From: Parcubacteria group bacterium
GTDB lineage: Bacteria > Patescibacteriota > Minisyncoccia > SW-4-49-11
Direction: 5' to 3'
Length of the DNA stretch: 7,290 nt
Assembly: GCA_003565105.1 (NCBI GenBank)
Contig: PXDG01000058.1
Coordinates: 1 to 7,290 of the forward strand
Positions 1-6,162 of this stretch are shown in pieces; the first letter of the stretch is position 1, and each line of letters opens with the position of its first letter. The notes under the pieces were generated by a model, which was given only the letters and a program-made list of their open reading frames with translations, was not told the origin of the DNA and did not search any database. A program made the position numbers and the translations under genes.

Positions 1-426
1 ATAGGTTTTGTCCCAACCAGTAGATATTCCCATCAGCTTCCAAAGGTTTTGATAGGTCTGAGCCCCTTTTTGAGTCTCTTCTAAACAGAGTTTAATAAAG
101 TCTGAACGAGAAATTGCGTTTTTATTTTTGATTTTGTGCTTTTTCTCGACATGTCGTTCGGTAGGTAGACCGTTATCATCAAATCCCATTGGATAAAAGA
201 CATTATATCCTTGCATTCGTTTGAATCGAACGACAAATTCTGCTTGGGAATAACTCATTATATGCCCTGGATGTAGATGATCTGCTGAGACATAGGGTGG
301 AGGGGTGTCTACAGAAAACACTGGCTTTGGAGAGCTTGCATCAAATGAGTAGATGGAGTGTTTTTCCCAAAATGATTGCCAATATGCTTCTCGTTCGGTA
401 ATGGTATATTTGTTCGGTAAGGACAT
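1..426 (-). CDS. valS: Valyl-tRNA synthetase, N-terminal 142 residues (runs off left edge)
   Basis: Class Ia aminoacyl-tRNA synthetase that charges tRNA(Val) with valine in the cytoplasm. My reverse-strand translation is open from the ATG at 426-424 to the window edge. It begins MSLPNKYTITEREAYWQSFW, then has PPPYVSADHL, the class I ATP-binding HxGH signature as HPGH (residues 52-55), and the block MGFDDNGLPTERHVEKK (about residues 79-95). The last block is characteristic of the Rickettsia/archaeal-like ValRS subgroup rather than the E. coli type. The KMSKS loop, editing domain and anticodon-binding domain lie outside the window; the family is usually about 750-950 residues. The start fits the family: the FWEKH and PPP blocks follow at normal distances. 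No Shine-Dalgarno sequence precedes it, but an extended -10 lies 38 bases upstream. HPGH instead of HIGH/HVGH/HMGH is slightly unusual. Confidence 0.93.
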   Translation of the reverse strand, partial: MSLPNKYTITEREAYWQSFWEKHSIYSFDASSPKPVFSVDTPPPYVSADHLHPGHIMSYSQAEFVVRFKRMQGYNVFYPMGFDDNGLPTERHVEKKHKIKNKNAISRSDFIKLCLEETQKGAQTYQNLWKLMGISTGWDKTY

Positions 427-464
427 AGTCTTATAAGGAGTAAATTGTAAGATAGTTATAATGT

Positions 465-473
465 ATTGTAGCA
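465..473 (-). promoter_or_regulatory. Extended -10 promoter element for valS
   Basis: On the minus strand the sequence reads TGCTACAAT: an extended -10 TGN plus the hexamer TACAAT at 470-465. The hexamer ends 38 bases before the valS ATG, so a 5' leader of about 30 nt is inferred. At 17-bp spacing the -35 position reads TTCTCT, a poor match, so the TGN extension would carry recognition. It has the same form as the elements before most other genes here. Confidence 0.5.
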
Positions 474-509
474 TAAAGACAAAGAATAGAGAATATGATG
501 GAAAGGATC

Positions 510-548
510 TAAATAGGTGTGAAAGGTTTGTGTTTATTGACCTATTTA
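510..548. repeat. Inverted repeat TAAATAGGT / ACCTATTTA, possible operator
   Basis: Perfect 9-bp arms at 510-518 and 540-548, separated by 21 bp. The arm centres are 30 bp apart, close to three helical turns, so a dimeric or looping regulator could contact both on one DNA face. The right arm covers the last three bases of the TTGACC -35 box (537-542) of the downstream gene. There is no T-tract, so it is not a terminator. The regulatory role is inferred from position only. Confidence 0.35.
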
Positions 549-565
549 TTATTTCTTGATATGAT
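537..565 (+). promoter_or_regulatory. Sigma-70-type promoter for the secreted orphan gene
   Basis: TTGACC (537-542) and TATGAT (560-565) are separated by exactly 17 bp; each matches the housekeeping consensus at 5 of 6 positions. Transcription would begin near 572, about 28 nt before the ATG at 600. A second, overlapping candidate is TTGATA (556-561), 18 bp, TATACT (580-585), which would give a leader of only about 8 nt. An inverted repeat overlaps the first -35 box. Confidence 0.55.
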
Positions 566-599
566 TTTTTTGTAAATCTTATACTACAGGTGTATTATA

Positions 600-1229
600 A
601 TGAACCTTTTCAATGAAATTTGTAAAAAAAGCTTAGTTGCTATTTCCTTATCAGTATCAGTTTTTTCTTTCAGTCCCTTGCAACCGTTGCAAGCAGAAAG
701 TATGAATAGTTTTGATGTTACCCGAGGAATAGGTGATATCTGTCTGGATGAAATGAATGATTCTTCTGAAATGAGTCATTCGCACAATCTCACTTTTCCT
801 GAATTAAGTGTAAGTGTTAGAGAGGCAGAGGATCGAGACTCAGACTCAGCCCTAGAAGAGTGTAAAGTGCTTCTTGGAGAATTGATACGACCAAAACCCC
901 TTTCGAAAACAATAGAGGTGATAGAGTTTCAAGGAAAAATAATCGATGTAGGAGAGGTAGGAGATAAGAGACAGTCAAAATCGATTTGTAATTATGTTCC
1001 TAAAAATATTTTCGAACAATGTGTTGTTGATGAGGTAGAATGGGCTACCCTAGGAAATAATGTACAAAAAACCTATAAGGTGAGTGTGCAATCATGGTGG
1101 AAGCATAATAGAGGAATTCAAGATACATCGGTATCGGAAGAACAGAATAATAAGGTAAGTTATGGAGTCGGGAGAAATGGGTGTTCGATGATGATAGATG
1201 ATAATTTTATTGGATGTAGAGGAAGTTAG
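600..1229 (+). CDS. Secreted hypothetical protein with six mature cysteines
   Basis: 209 residues; I do not recognise the family. The N-terminus is a convincing Sec signal peptide: a short region with K9-K10, a hydrophobic core (about residues 11-25), and a likely signal peptidase I site after A32 (LQA|ES). The mature protein would be about 177 residues, acidic in its first half (residues 46-94 are rich in Asp, Glu and Ser). Its cysteines are C48, C88, C130, C141, C195 and C206, an even number that suits extracytoplasmic disulfides. The second half has a Trp pair (W166-W167) and a C-terminal NGCSMMIDDNFIGCRGS segment that could form a Cys-Cys hairpin. There are no lipobox, LPXTG or further membrane segments. 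AGGTG at 588-592, 7 nt before the ATG, is the only plausible Shine-Dalgarno match I found before any start in the window. Its own promoter and terminator suggest a monocistronic unit. Reality as a gene is likely; function unknown. Confidence 0.75.
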   Translation: MNLFNEICKKSLVAISLSVSVFSFSPLQPLQAESMNSFDVTRGIGDICLDEMNDSSEMSHSHNLTFPELSVSVREAEDRDSDSALEECKVLLGELIRPKPLSKTIEVIEFQGKIIDVGEVGDKRQSKSICNYVPKNIFEQCVVDEVEWATLGNNVQKTYKVSVQSWWKHNRGIQDTSVSEEQNNKVSYGVGRNGCSMMIDDNFIGCRGS

Positions 1230-1243
1230 ATAATACAGATGAT

Positions 1244-1275
1244 AGGTTCTCAACAGTTGTGTTGGGAACCTTTTT
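1244..1275 (+). terminator. Rho-independent terminator after the secreted orphan gene
   Basis: A 12-bp stem: arm AGGTTCTCAACA (1244-1255), loop GTTG, arm TGTTGGGAACCT (1260-1271). There is one T-G wobble and no mismatch, and the stem runs straight into a T-tract (1271-1275). It starts 14 bases after the TAG stop and lies before the next gene's promoter, so it isolates the two units. This is the clearest terminator in the window. Confidence 0.9.
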
Positions 1276-1294
1276 CGTTGGAAAGAGATAAGTA

Positions 1295-1303
1295 TGGTAC
1301 AAT
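1295..1303 (+). promoter_or_regulatory. Extended -10 promoter element for the ABC-F gene
   Basis: TGGTACAAT, an extended -10 with hexamer TACAAT (1298-1303), lies 29 bases before the ATG at 1333 and just after the upstream terminator. TTGGAA at 1278-1283 resembles a -35 box, but its spacer is only 14 bp. The inferred leader is about 23 nt and has no Shine-Dalgarno sequence. Confidence 0.55.
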
Positions 1304-1332
1304 AAAAAAATGATTTTTTAACCAACTAGTGT

Positions 1333-3084
1333 ATGCCCCAGCGAGAAGCAATACATATCAATAATTTAGACAAGGCTTACGGCGTGAAGGAAATTTTTTC
1401 TCAAGCCTCAGCTTCTATTTTGGAGGGAGAAATTTATGGAGTTATTGGACGGAACGGGGCAGGAAAGTCTACCTTATTTCGGATACTTCTTGGTCAAGAA
1501 GAGCTCGATCTTGGAGAAATTGAATTAGCTCCGTGGGTTAAAATTGGACACATTCCTCAAGAAGATCCTTTTGTCCCAGGAGAGTCAATTCAAGCTTTTT
1601 TAGAGCGATGGACGGGTGTCCCTGAGTGGGATATTGCAAAACAAGCGGGGCAATTTGAATTGCAAGATCGATTAGATGAAGAGGTTATGTCACTCTCTGG
1701 AGGATATCGGATGCGGGTCAAGTTGCTCTCGATGATTTTGATGTCTCCGAATATGATCTTGTTGGATGAGCCAACCAATTATTTAGATTTGTCGACGATT
1801 TTGCTTTTGGAACGATGGATTCAGAATTATTCAGGTACAGTATTGTTGATTACTCATGATCGGGAGTTTATTCGTCGCGTATCGACTTCTATTATGGAGA
1901 TTGATCATGGACAGATCGAGACATTCCCAGGAGATATTGATTCGTATTTGGAACGGAAAGAATTGCTCAAAGATCAAGCACGACGACAGAATCAGAATAT
2001 TGAGAAGAAGCAACAACAACTTCAAGAATTTGTCGATCGCTTTGGAGCGAAAGCCAGTAAAGCAAAGCAAGCTAAATCGAAGCAAAAACAAATCGCTCGA
2101 ATGGATGCGGATAAACAATCAATGGCCGCCCCGAGTACTAATGTGCGGATGTTTATTCCACCAGTATTTCATAAAAATTCACCCGCTCTGAATGTTTCAG
2201 GCTTAGCTATTGGATATCCCGAAGCTACGATTGCTCAAAACATTCGTCTTGAGGTGAATAGGGGGGATAAAATTGCTGTGTTGGGAGATAATGGGCAGGG
2301 AAAGTCCACTTTGATCAAGACTTTGGCAGGATTTTTGCCCCCGATTGAAGGTGAAGTTTCGTGGACACATACATTACGCGTTGGGTACTTTGGACAACAT
2401 ATGGAGGAAGAGCTTCCGTATGATATGACGGTATATGAGTATTTTCGAGCAAAAGTCCCAGCAAATATTACGGATGAGCAGGTCAAAGCTACCTTGGGAA
2501 GCTTTCTTTTCTCAGAAGGTGATTGGCAAAAAACCATTGAGGTTTTATCTGGAGGAGAAAAGTCTCGACTCAATTTAGCTCAGGTATTTCTTGGTGGGTA
2601 TGATATCTTGCTTTTAGACGAACCAACCAATCATCTCGATGTGGAGACGGTAGAGATTATGGCTGCTTCTTTGGCAGACTTTGTGGGTACAGTCTTATTT
2701 GTCTCTCATGATCGAACTTTTGTAAATAGTTTGGCAAAGGGTATTTGGTTGGTGGGTGATGGAACAGTACAAAAATATCCAGGAACATATCAGGAATATG
2801 TCTGGTCTTTGGAGCAGGGGTTTTTGGCGTCCGAAAAGAAGAGAGCTCAATCAACAGTTGATACGGTAGACTCTATCTCAACCTCTCAAAAGAGTCCTGA
2901 TGAACAAAAACAGCGACAACGAGATTTGTTTCAAGCGAAAAAAGAGATGAAGAAAATTGAACGCAAGATTAGGGATCTCAAAGAGGATGTTCGTTTGGGA
3001 GACATACAAGCCCAAGCAAAACTTTTTGAACAGGAAGAACTTTGGGTAAAAGTTGCTGAGCATATTGATTGGCTAGAGAATTAG
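1333..3084 (+). CDS. ABC-F family ATPase (ribosome-associated, duplicated ABC domains)
   Basis: 583 residues with two ABC ATPase domains and no membrane segments, the ABC-F layout. Such proteins bind the ribosomal E site, and by subfamily relieve stalling, tune elongation or protect against antibiotics. Domain 1: Walker A GRNGAGKST (39-47), signature LSGGY (121-125), Walker B ILLDE (142-146), switch H175. Domain 2: Walker A GDNGQGKST (318-326), signature LSGGE (405-409), Walker B LLLDE (426-430), switch H459. Both catalytic glutamates (E146, E430) are present, so it should hydrolyse ATP. The basic linker (about 205-260, including RFGAKASKAKQAKSKQKQ) matches the P-site-tRNA interaction motif. 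A charged C-terminal region (about 510-583) looks like the coiled coil of Uup/YdiF-type members. The first domain has DEPTNYLD instead of the usual DEPTNHLD. The start is fixed by the first ABC strand directly after it. The family is certain; I cannot choose between housekeeping and resistance roles. Confidence 0.95.
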   Translation: MPQREAIHINNLDKAYGVKEIFSQASASILEGEIYGVIGRNGAGKSTLFRILLGQEELDLGEIELAPWVKIGHIPQEDPFVPGESIQAFLERWTGVPEWDIAKQAGQFELQDRLDEEVMSLSGGYRMRVKLLSMILMSPNMILLDEPTNYLDLSTILLLERWIQNYSGTVLLITHDREFIRRVSTSIMEIDHGQIETFPGDIDSYLERKELLKDQARRQNQNIEKKQQQLQEFVDRFGAKASKAKQAKSKQKQIARMDADKQSMAAPSTNVRMFIPPVFHKNSPALNVSGLAIGYPEATIAQNIRLEVNRGDKIAVLGDNGQGKSTLIKTLAGFLPPIEGEVSWTHTLRVGYFGQHMEEELPYDMTVYEYFRAKVPANITDEQVKATLGSFLFSEGDWQKTIEVLSGGEKSRLNLAQVFLGGYDILLLDEPTNHLDVETVEIMAASLADFVGTVLFVSHDRTFVNSLAKGIWLVGDGTVQKYPGTYQEYVWSLEQGFLASEKKRAQSTVDTVDSISTSQKSPDEQKQRQRDLFQAKKEMKKIERKIRDLKEDVRLGDIQAQAKLFEQEELWVKVAEHIDWLEN

Positions 3085-3118
3085 TTTTTATGTACAATTT
3101 TAGGGGGACAATTCTCTA
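3074..3118. repeat. Inverted repeat in the convergent ABC-F / GH1 gap
   Basis: TAGAGAATT (3074-3082) and AATTCTCTA (3110-3118) form perfect 9-bp arms with a 27-base loop. The left arm overlaps the last codons and stop of the ABC-F gene; the right arm lies 19 bases past the GH1 stop. Its place between convergent genes suggests a shared 3'-end structure. However, the loop is long and neither side has a T-tract, so I do not call it a terminator. Confidence 0.35.
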
Positions 3119-3137
3119 TTATGACGAGTAGAGTTTC

Positions 3138-4391
3138 CTACCATTTTAATGTGCGAATATATTCTTGATAGATATAAGCACTTGGACGAATAGTTCTTTT
3201 TTTGGTCTGTAAGTCTACGTGAATTAATCCAAAGCGCGGCCAGTAGCCTTTGTCCCATTCGAAGTTATCAAGGAGAGACCAGTGCATATAACCAATTACA
3301 GGAACATCTTCTTGACGTGCTTTATCGATTGAGTTAATGGTTTCCTCGAGCCACCAACTGCGATAGGTGTCTTTGGCATCGGCAACCCCATTTTCGCTAA
3401 TAATAATCGGTTTGTTAAATTGTTTTAGGTACGTTAACACGTGGTAAATCCCATTGGGATGAAGCCCCCATCCGAGATCAGATTGATATCTACTACTGTG
3501 ATGAATCTGAAACCCTTTAATTTTGGTGCGAAAATAGTAGTTTACCCCAATAAAATCAAATACGGGGAGACATAATCTGAGAAACCTCGTATCCCAAAGA
3601 CGGAGAGCGGAGACCATTGTTTTGGTCAGGAGGGACGTATTCAGTGGGAGTACGTAGGCAAGATTTACGGCAGTTCCAACTTGAGCGTGCGGAGCTATGC
3701 GTTTGAAAATTGCATAGCCACGGTACTGAGCTACAATTAGAGTGTTAATTACATGATGATAGGCAAAGAAATTTTTCTTTTGTGGAGGGAATACTCCATG
3801 AAGGTAAGATTGAATGCTATAGACTAATGGCTCATTGAGAACCATACAATAGGTAATCTCTTCTCCTAATTCTTGAGCAATGAATTCAACATATCGAGAA
3901 AAAGAAAATATTGCTGTGACCGCTTCCCAGCCCCCTTGTTTTTCAAACCAGACAGGATTTGTCCAGTGCCATAGTGTCACGAGTGGTTCGATTCCTGCTT
4001 GTTTGAGAGCGCGAATTTTGGTTCGATAATGTTCGACTGCAGCAAAATCCCAGACTCCATCTTGAGGTTCAATACGAGACCATTCAATAGAAAATCGATA
4101 ACTATTAAGTCCGATTTCTTTCATATGCTCAATATCTTCTGGATATCGATTGAGATGATCAACTCCTTCTCCTGAAATGTAGGTATTGGGATCTTGAGCT
4201 TCTTCTTTGATATGCTCCCAACTGGACAAGTGTGCAAAATGTTTTGAGGCAATCTTGGCTAATCGATGAGCATTTTGAGGTTCCCAGATAGACCATGAAT
4301 TATGATTATTCCCCTCAACTTGATGAGCTGCAGTACTTGCTCCCCATAAGAAAGCTGTAGATTTTTTCTCAGGTACTTTCGATTGATTCAT
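3138..4391 (-). CDS. Glycoside hydrolase family 1, beta-glucosidase type
   Basis: 417 residues. A retaining (beta/alpha)8-barrel enzyme expected to release terminal beta-linked sugars from small glycosides. GH1 marks in order: FLWGASTAAHQVEG (14-27, Q24), RFSIEWSRIEP (99-109), WHW (141-143, H142), acid/base E187 in LNEP, Tyr in GVNYY (282-286), nucleophile E333 in ISENG, W371, and NFEW (376-379). Having E378-W379 in the last motif, rather than the Ser/Lys/Tyr set of 6-phospho-glycosidases, points to unphosphorylated substrates; the specific sugar is not determined. All catalytic residues are present. It has no signal peptide, so it is cytoplasmic. At 417 it is shorter than the common 440-480 residues, implying trimmed loops. 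The start fits because FLWGAS normally lies about ten residues in. No sugar transporter or PTS gene is adjacent. It is divergent from rarA and convergent with the ABC-F gene. Confidence 0.95.
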   Translation of the reverse strand: MNQSKVPEKKSTAFLWGASTAAHQVEGNNHNSWSIWEPQNAHRLAKIASKHFAHLSSWEHIKEEAQDPNTYISGEGVDHLNRYPEDIEHMKEIGLNSYRFSIEWSRIEPQDGVWDFAAVEHYRTKIRALKQAGIEPLVTLWHWTNPVWFEKQGGWEAVTAIFSFSRYVEFIAQELGEEITYCMVLNEPLVYSIQSYLHGVFPPQKKNFFAYHHVINTLIVAQYRGYAIFKRIAPHAQVGTAVNLAYVLPLNTSLLTKTMVSALRLWDTRFLRLCLPVFDFIGVNYYFRTKIKGFQIHHSSRYQSDLGWGLHPNGIYHVLTYLKQFNKPIIISENGVADAKDTYRSWWLEETINSIDKARQEDVPVIGYMHWSLLDNFEWDKGYWPRFGLIHVDLQTKKRTIRPSAYIYQEYIRTLKW

Positions 4392-4422
4392 TTCAGATGT
4401 TGATTTAGATGATCGTAGTTGT

Positions 4423-4431
4423 ATTATATCA
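4423..4431 (-). promoter_or_regulatory. Extended -10 promoter element for the GH1 gene
   Basis: The minus strand reads TGATATAAT, with a perfect TATAAT at 4428-4423, 31 bases before the GH1 ATG. The -35 position (TACCAA at 17-bp spacing) is poor and overlaps the -10 of the divergent rarA promoter. Confidence 0.6.
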
Positions 4432-4446
4432 AAAATAACAAGCTTT

Positions 4447-4455
4447 TGGTATAAT
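4447..4455 (+). promoter_or_regulatory. Extended -10 promoter element for rarA
   Basis: TGGTATAAT is a perfect extended -10, 42 bases before the rarA ATG. Its -35 position falls on the GH1 -10 box, so the two divergent promoters would compete for polymerase. No Shine-Dalgarno sequence follows. Confidence 0.6.
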
Positions 4456-4497
4456 GAATGTAATTATTGATATGACTCATGTTATCTATACGTATTT

Positions 4498-5634
4498 ATG
4501 AATCAACCACTTGCGGATCAGTTTCGCCCACATTCGCTTAATGATTTTATCGGTCAATCTCATTTGGTTGGTGAGGGGCGCCCCTTACGGATTTTGATTG
4601 AAAAAGCTCTCCCCCAGTCCTTTATTCTTTGGGGACCTCCTGGTGTGGGGAAAACCACGTTAGCTCGAATGTATGCACAGGCACTTTCTGCGAAGTTGTA
4701 CGAAGTGTCGGCTGTGAGAGCAGGAAAGAAAGATTTGGAAAAGGTTATTTTAGATGATACATCTGAGCAAAAGATACTCTTTGTTGATGAGATTCATCGC
4801 TTTAATAAAGCTCAGCAAGATTATCTTTTGCCGTTTGTAGAAGATGGAACAATTATCTTGGTTGGTGCTACGACTGAAAATCCAAGTTTTGAGGTGATAT
4901 CCGCTTTGTTATCTCGTTCAACGGTCTATCATTTACAAGAATTATCCACAGAAGAGTTACAAGAAATTTTAGCCAGAGTGGGATGTCCCGCAGGAGGAGC
5001 TCAAGAAGTATTAGCTCAAGGTGCTAATGGAGATGCTCGGAAGGCGATTGGATTGTATGAATCAGTCTTAGACCTTACGGGAGAGGTGACTAAAGAGTCG
5101 GTCGAAAGAGTGTTTCAAACGGGAGATATTCGCTATGATAAAGGTGGGGAAGAACATTATGATACTATCAGTGCCTTTATCAAAAGTATGCGAGCTAGTC
5201 AGCCTGATGCAGCGGTCTATTATTTGGCACGAATGCTTGCAGGAGGGGAAGATCCTAAATTTATCGCACGTCGAATGGTGATTTTTGCTAGTGAAGATAT
5301 CGGAATGGCCCTTCCTACAGCTTTAGTCGTAGCCAATGAAGTCTTTCGTGCCGTAGAGACTGTGGGGTTGCCCGAGGCAGCGATAAACCTGGCTCATGGG
5401 GTAGTGTATCTCTCAGAAGCTCCTAAAAGTAGAGCCTCCTATGATGCACTACGATCTGCTCAATCTGATGTGAATCACTTTGGCAACGTATCTATCCCCA
5501 AACATATTAAAAACCCTGTAACCAAACTAATGAAGAAAGAAGGGTATGGAGCAGGCTATCAACTGTATGACGAACAGTCCTACCTTCCTGAAGCATTGAA
5601 AGGCAAAAAGTATTATCGGAAGAATAAAGAGTGA
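4498..5634 (+). CDS. rarA: RarA (MgsA/WRNIP1-type) replication-associated AAA+ ATPase
   Basis: 378 residues. RarA acts at stalled replication forks, interacts with single-strand-binding protein in studied bacteria, and is related to clamp-loader and RuvB ATPases. It starts MNQPLADQFRP, the usual RarA opening (PLA..RP..L.DFIGQ.HL). Then: Walker A GPPGVGKT (46-53), Walker B ILFVDE (93-98) running into the family hallmark IHRFNKAQQD, sensor 1 GATTENPSF (123-131), arginine finger R140 in LLSRS, and sensor 2 GDAR (178-181). The C-terminal half carries the RarA-specific tetramerisation block, including YDTISAFIKSMR, DPKFIARRM and ASEDIG. It is shorter than E. coli RarA (about 447) because of a trimmed N-terminus and compact loops, but no core motif is missing. 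The TGA stop is followed two codons later by an in-frame TAG. It appears monocistronic. Confidence 0.95.
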   Translation: MNQPLADQFRPHSLNDFIGQSHLVGEGRPLRILIEKALPQSFILWGPPGVGKTTLARMYAQALSAKLYEVSAVRAGKKDLEKVILDDTSEQKILFVDEIHRFNKAQQDYLLPFVEDGTIILVGATTENPSFEVISALLSRSTVYHLQELSTEELQEILARVGCPAGGAQEVLAQGANGDARKAIGLYESVLDLTGEVTKESVERVFQTGDIRYDKGGEEHYDTISAFIKSMRASQPDAAVYYLARMLAGGEDPKFIARRMVIFASEDIGMALPTALVVANEVFRAVETVGLPEAAINLAHGVVYLSEAPKSRASYDALRSAQSDVNHFGNVSIPKHIKNPVTKLMKKEGYGAGYQLYDEQSYLPEALKGKKYYRKNKE

Positions 5635-5693
5635 AGATAGGAGGGCGATAGTGCACCCGACAATACTCTATTGTGCAAAAAACTGGTAGATTA

Positions 5694-5702
5694 TGATATA
5701 AT
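5694..5702 (+). promoter_or_regulatory. Extended -10 promoter element for the glutaredoxin-like gene
   Basis: TGATATAAT with a perfect TATAAT (5697-5702), 32 bases before the ATG at 5735. TTGTGC (5671-5676) could be a -35, but the 20-bp spacing is too long. A small hairpin (ACAATA-CTC-TATTGT, 5660-5674) just upstream has no T-tract. Confidence 0.55.
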
Positions 5703-5734
5703 GACAATAGATTAGTAATGTAATATAAACCACA

Positions 5735-6067
5735 ATGATTGAACTCTACCAAAAAGAAAACTGTCCTTTTTGCAAGAAAGTGCGAGATACTCTTAATGAT
5801 CTGAACCTTGATTTTATATGTCGTATCTCCAAAGATGGCACTCCGCAAAGAGAAATGATGCTCAAACTTGGAGGAAAAGCTATGGTCCCATTTTTGGTTG
5901 ATCAGGAGCGTGGAATAATGATGTATGAATCAGGAGATATTATTGAGTATTTGCAGGCTCAATATGGTGCTGAGGCCTCTTATAAGAAATCTTGTTGTGG
6001 AGGAAACTGTAAATGTCAGAATATGGATACTTCTTCTGATACTCCTAAAGTGTGTCCTGTTGAGTAA
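5735..6067 (+). CDS. Glutaredoxin / GST-N-like thioredoxin-fold protein with cysteine-rich tail
   Basis: 110 residues. Residues 1-77 form a glutaredoxin or GST N-terminal fold: first strand IELYQKENC, redox motif CPFC (C10, C13) heading helix 1, the cis-proline segment MVPFL (P52), and ESGDIIEYL (65-73), the thiol/glutathione-binding serine motif and last helix. This supports thiol-disulfide exchange or glutathione-type binding in the cytoplasm. The natural thiol partner is not known, since many small-genome bacteria lack glutathione synthesis. Residues 83-110 are an addition: CCGGNCKC (87-94) plus C107, five cysteines in 24 residues after a normal-length domain. This resembles a metal-binding or metallothionein-like tail. 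No signal peptide. Start ATG is followed directly by the first strand, so it is secure. The family is clear; the tail's role is inference. Confidence 0.85.
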   Translation: MIELYQKENCPFCKKVRDTLNDLNLDFICRISKDGTPQREMMLKLGGKAMVPFLVDQERGIMMYESGDIIEYLQAQYGAEASYKKSCCGGNCKCQNMDTSSDTPKVCPVE

Positions 6068-6101
6068 TGAAAAGAGTCTAACCGAAAGATTTTTCTGGTA
6101 A

Positions 6102-6110
6102 TGGTATATT
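6102..6110 (+). promoter_or_regulatory. Extended -10-like element before the membrane-anchored orphan gene
   Basis: TGGTATATT (hexamer TATATT, 6105-6110) lies 52 bases before the ATG at 6163, in the 95-base gap after the glutaredoxin-like gene. I see no terminator between these genes, so readthrough is also possible. No Shine-Dalgarno sequence precedes the start. Confidence 0.45.
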
Positions 6111-6162
6111 AAAACAAAGAGAAAAACATCATAATTATATAGACGTTATACCAGAACATACA

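Noticed and set aside
457..462. Plus-strand TATAAT upstream of the 600 gene
   Set aside because: No -35 fits, and it would give a leader of about 130 nt. The TTGACC/TATGAT pair nearer the gene is far better. It also overlaps the valS leader and promoter region.
596..601. Perfect TATAAT overlapping the ATG at 600
   Set aside because: Transcription would start after the start codon and lose the signal peptide. The next ATG (613) is out of frame. Chance AT-richness is more likely.
1856..2191. Plus-strand 111-codon frame inside the ABC-F gene
   Set aside because: It is an out-of-frame shadow of the first ABC domain and linker, which carry all expected ABC-F motifs.
5652..5677. Hairpin after rarA as a terminator
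   Set aside because: The six-bp ACAATA/TATTGT stem with a bulged extension is followed by A residues, not T, so it lacks an intrinsic terminator's tract.
5507..5848. Minus-strand 113-codon open frame across the rarA / glutaredoxin gap
   Set aside because: It overlaps the 3' end of rarA and the CPFC-encoding start of the glutaredoxin-like gene, both secure. Its translation has no recognisable domain and its start region has no promoter.
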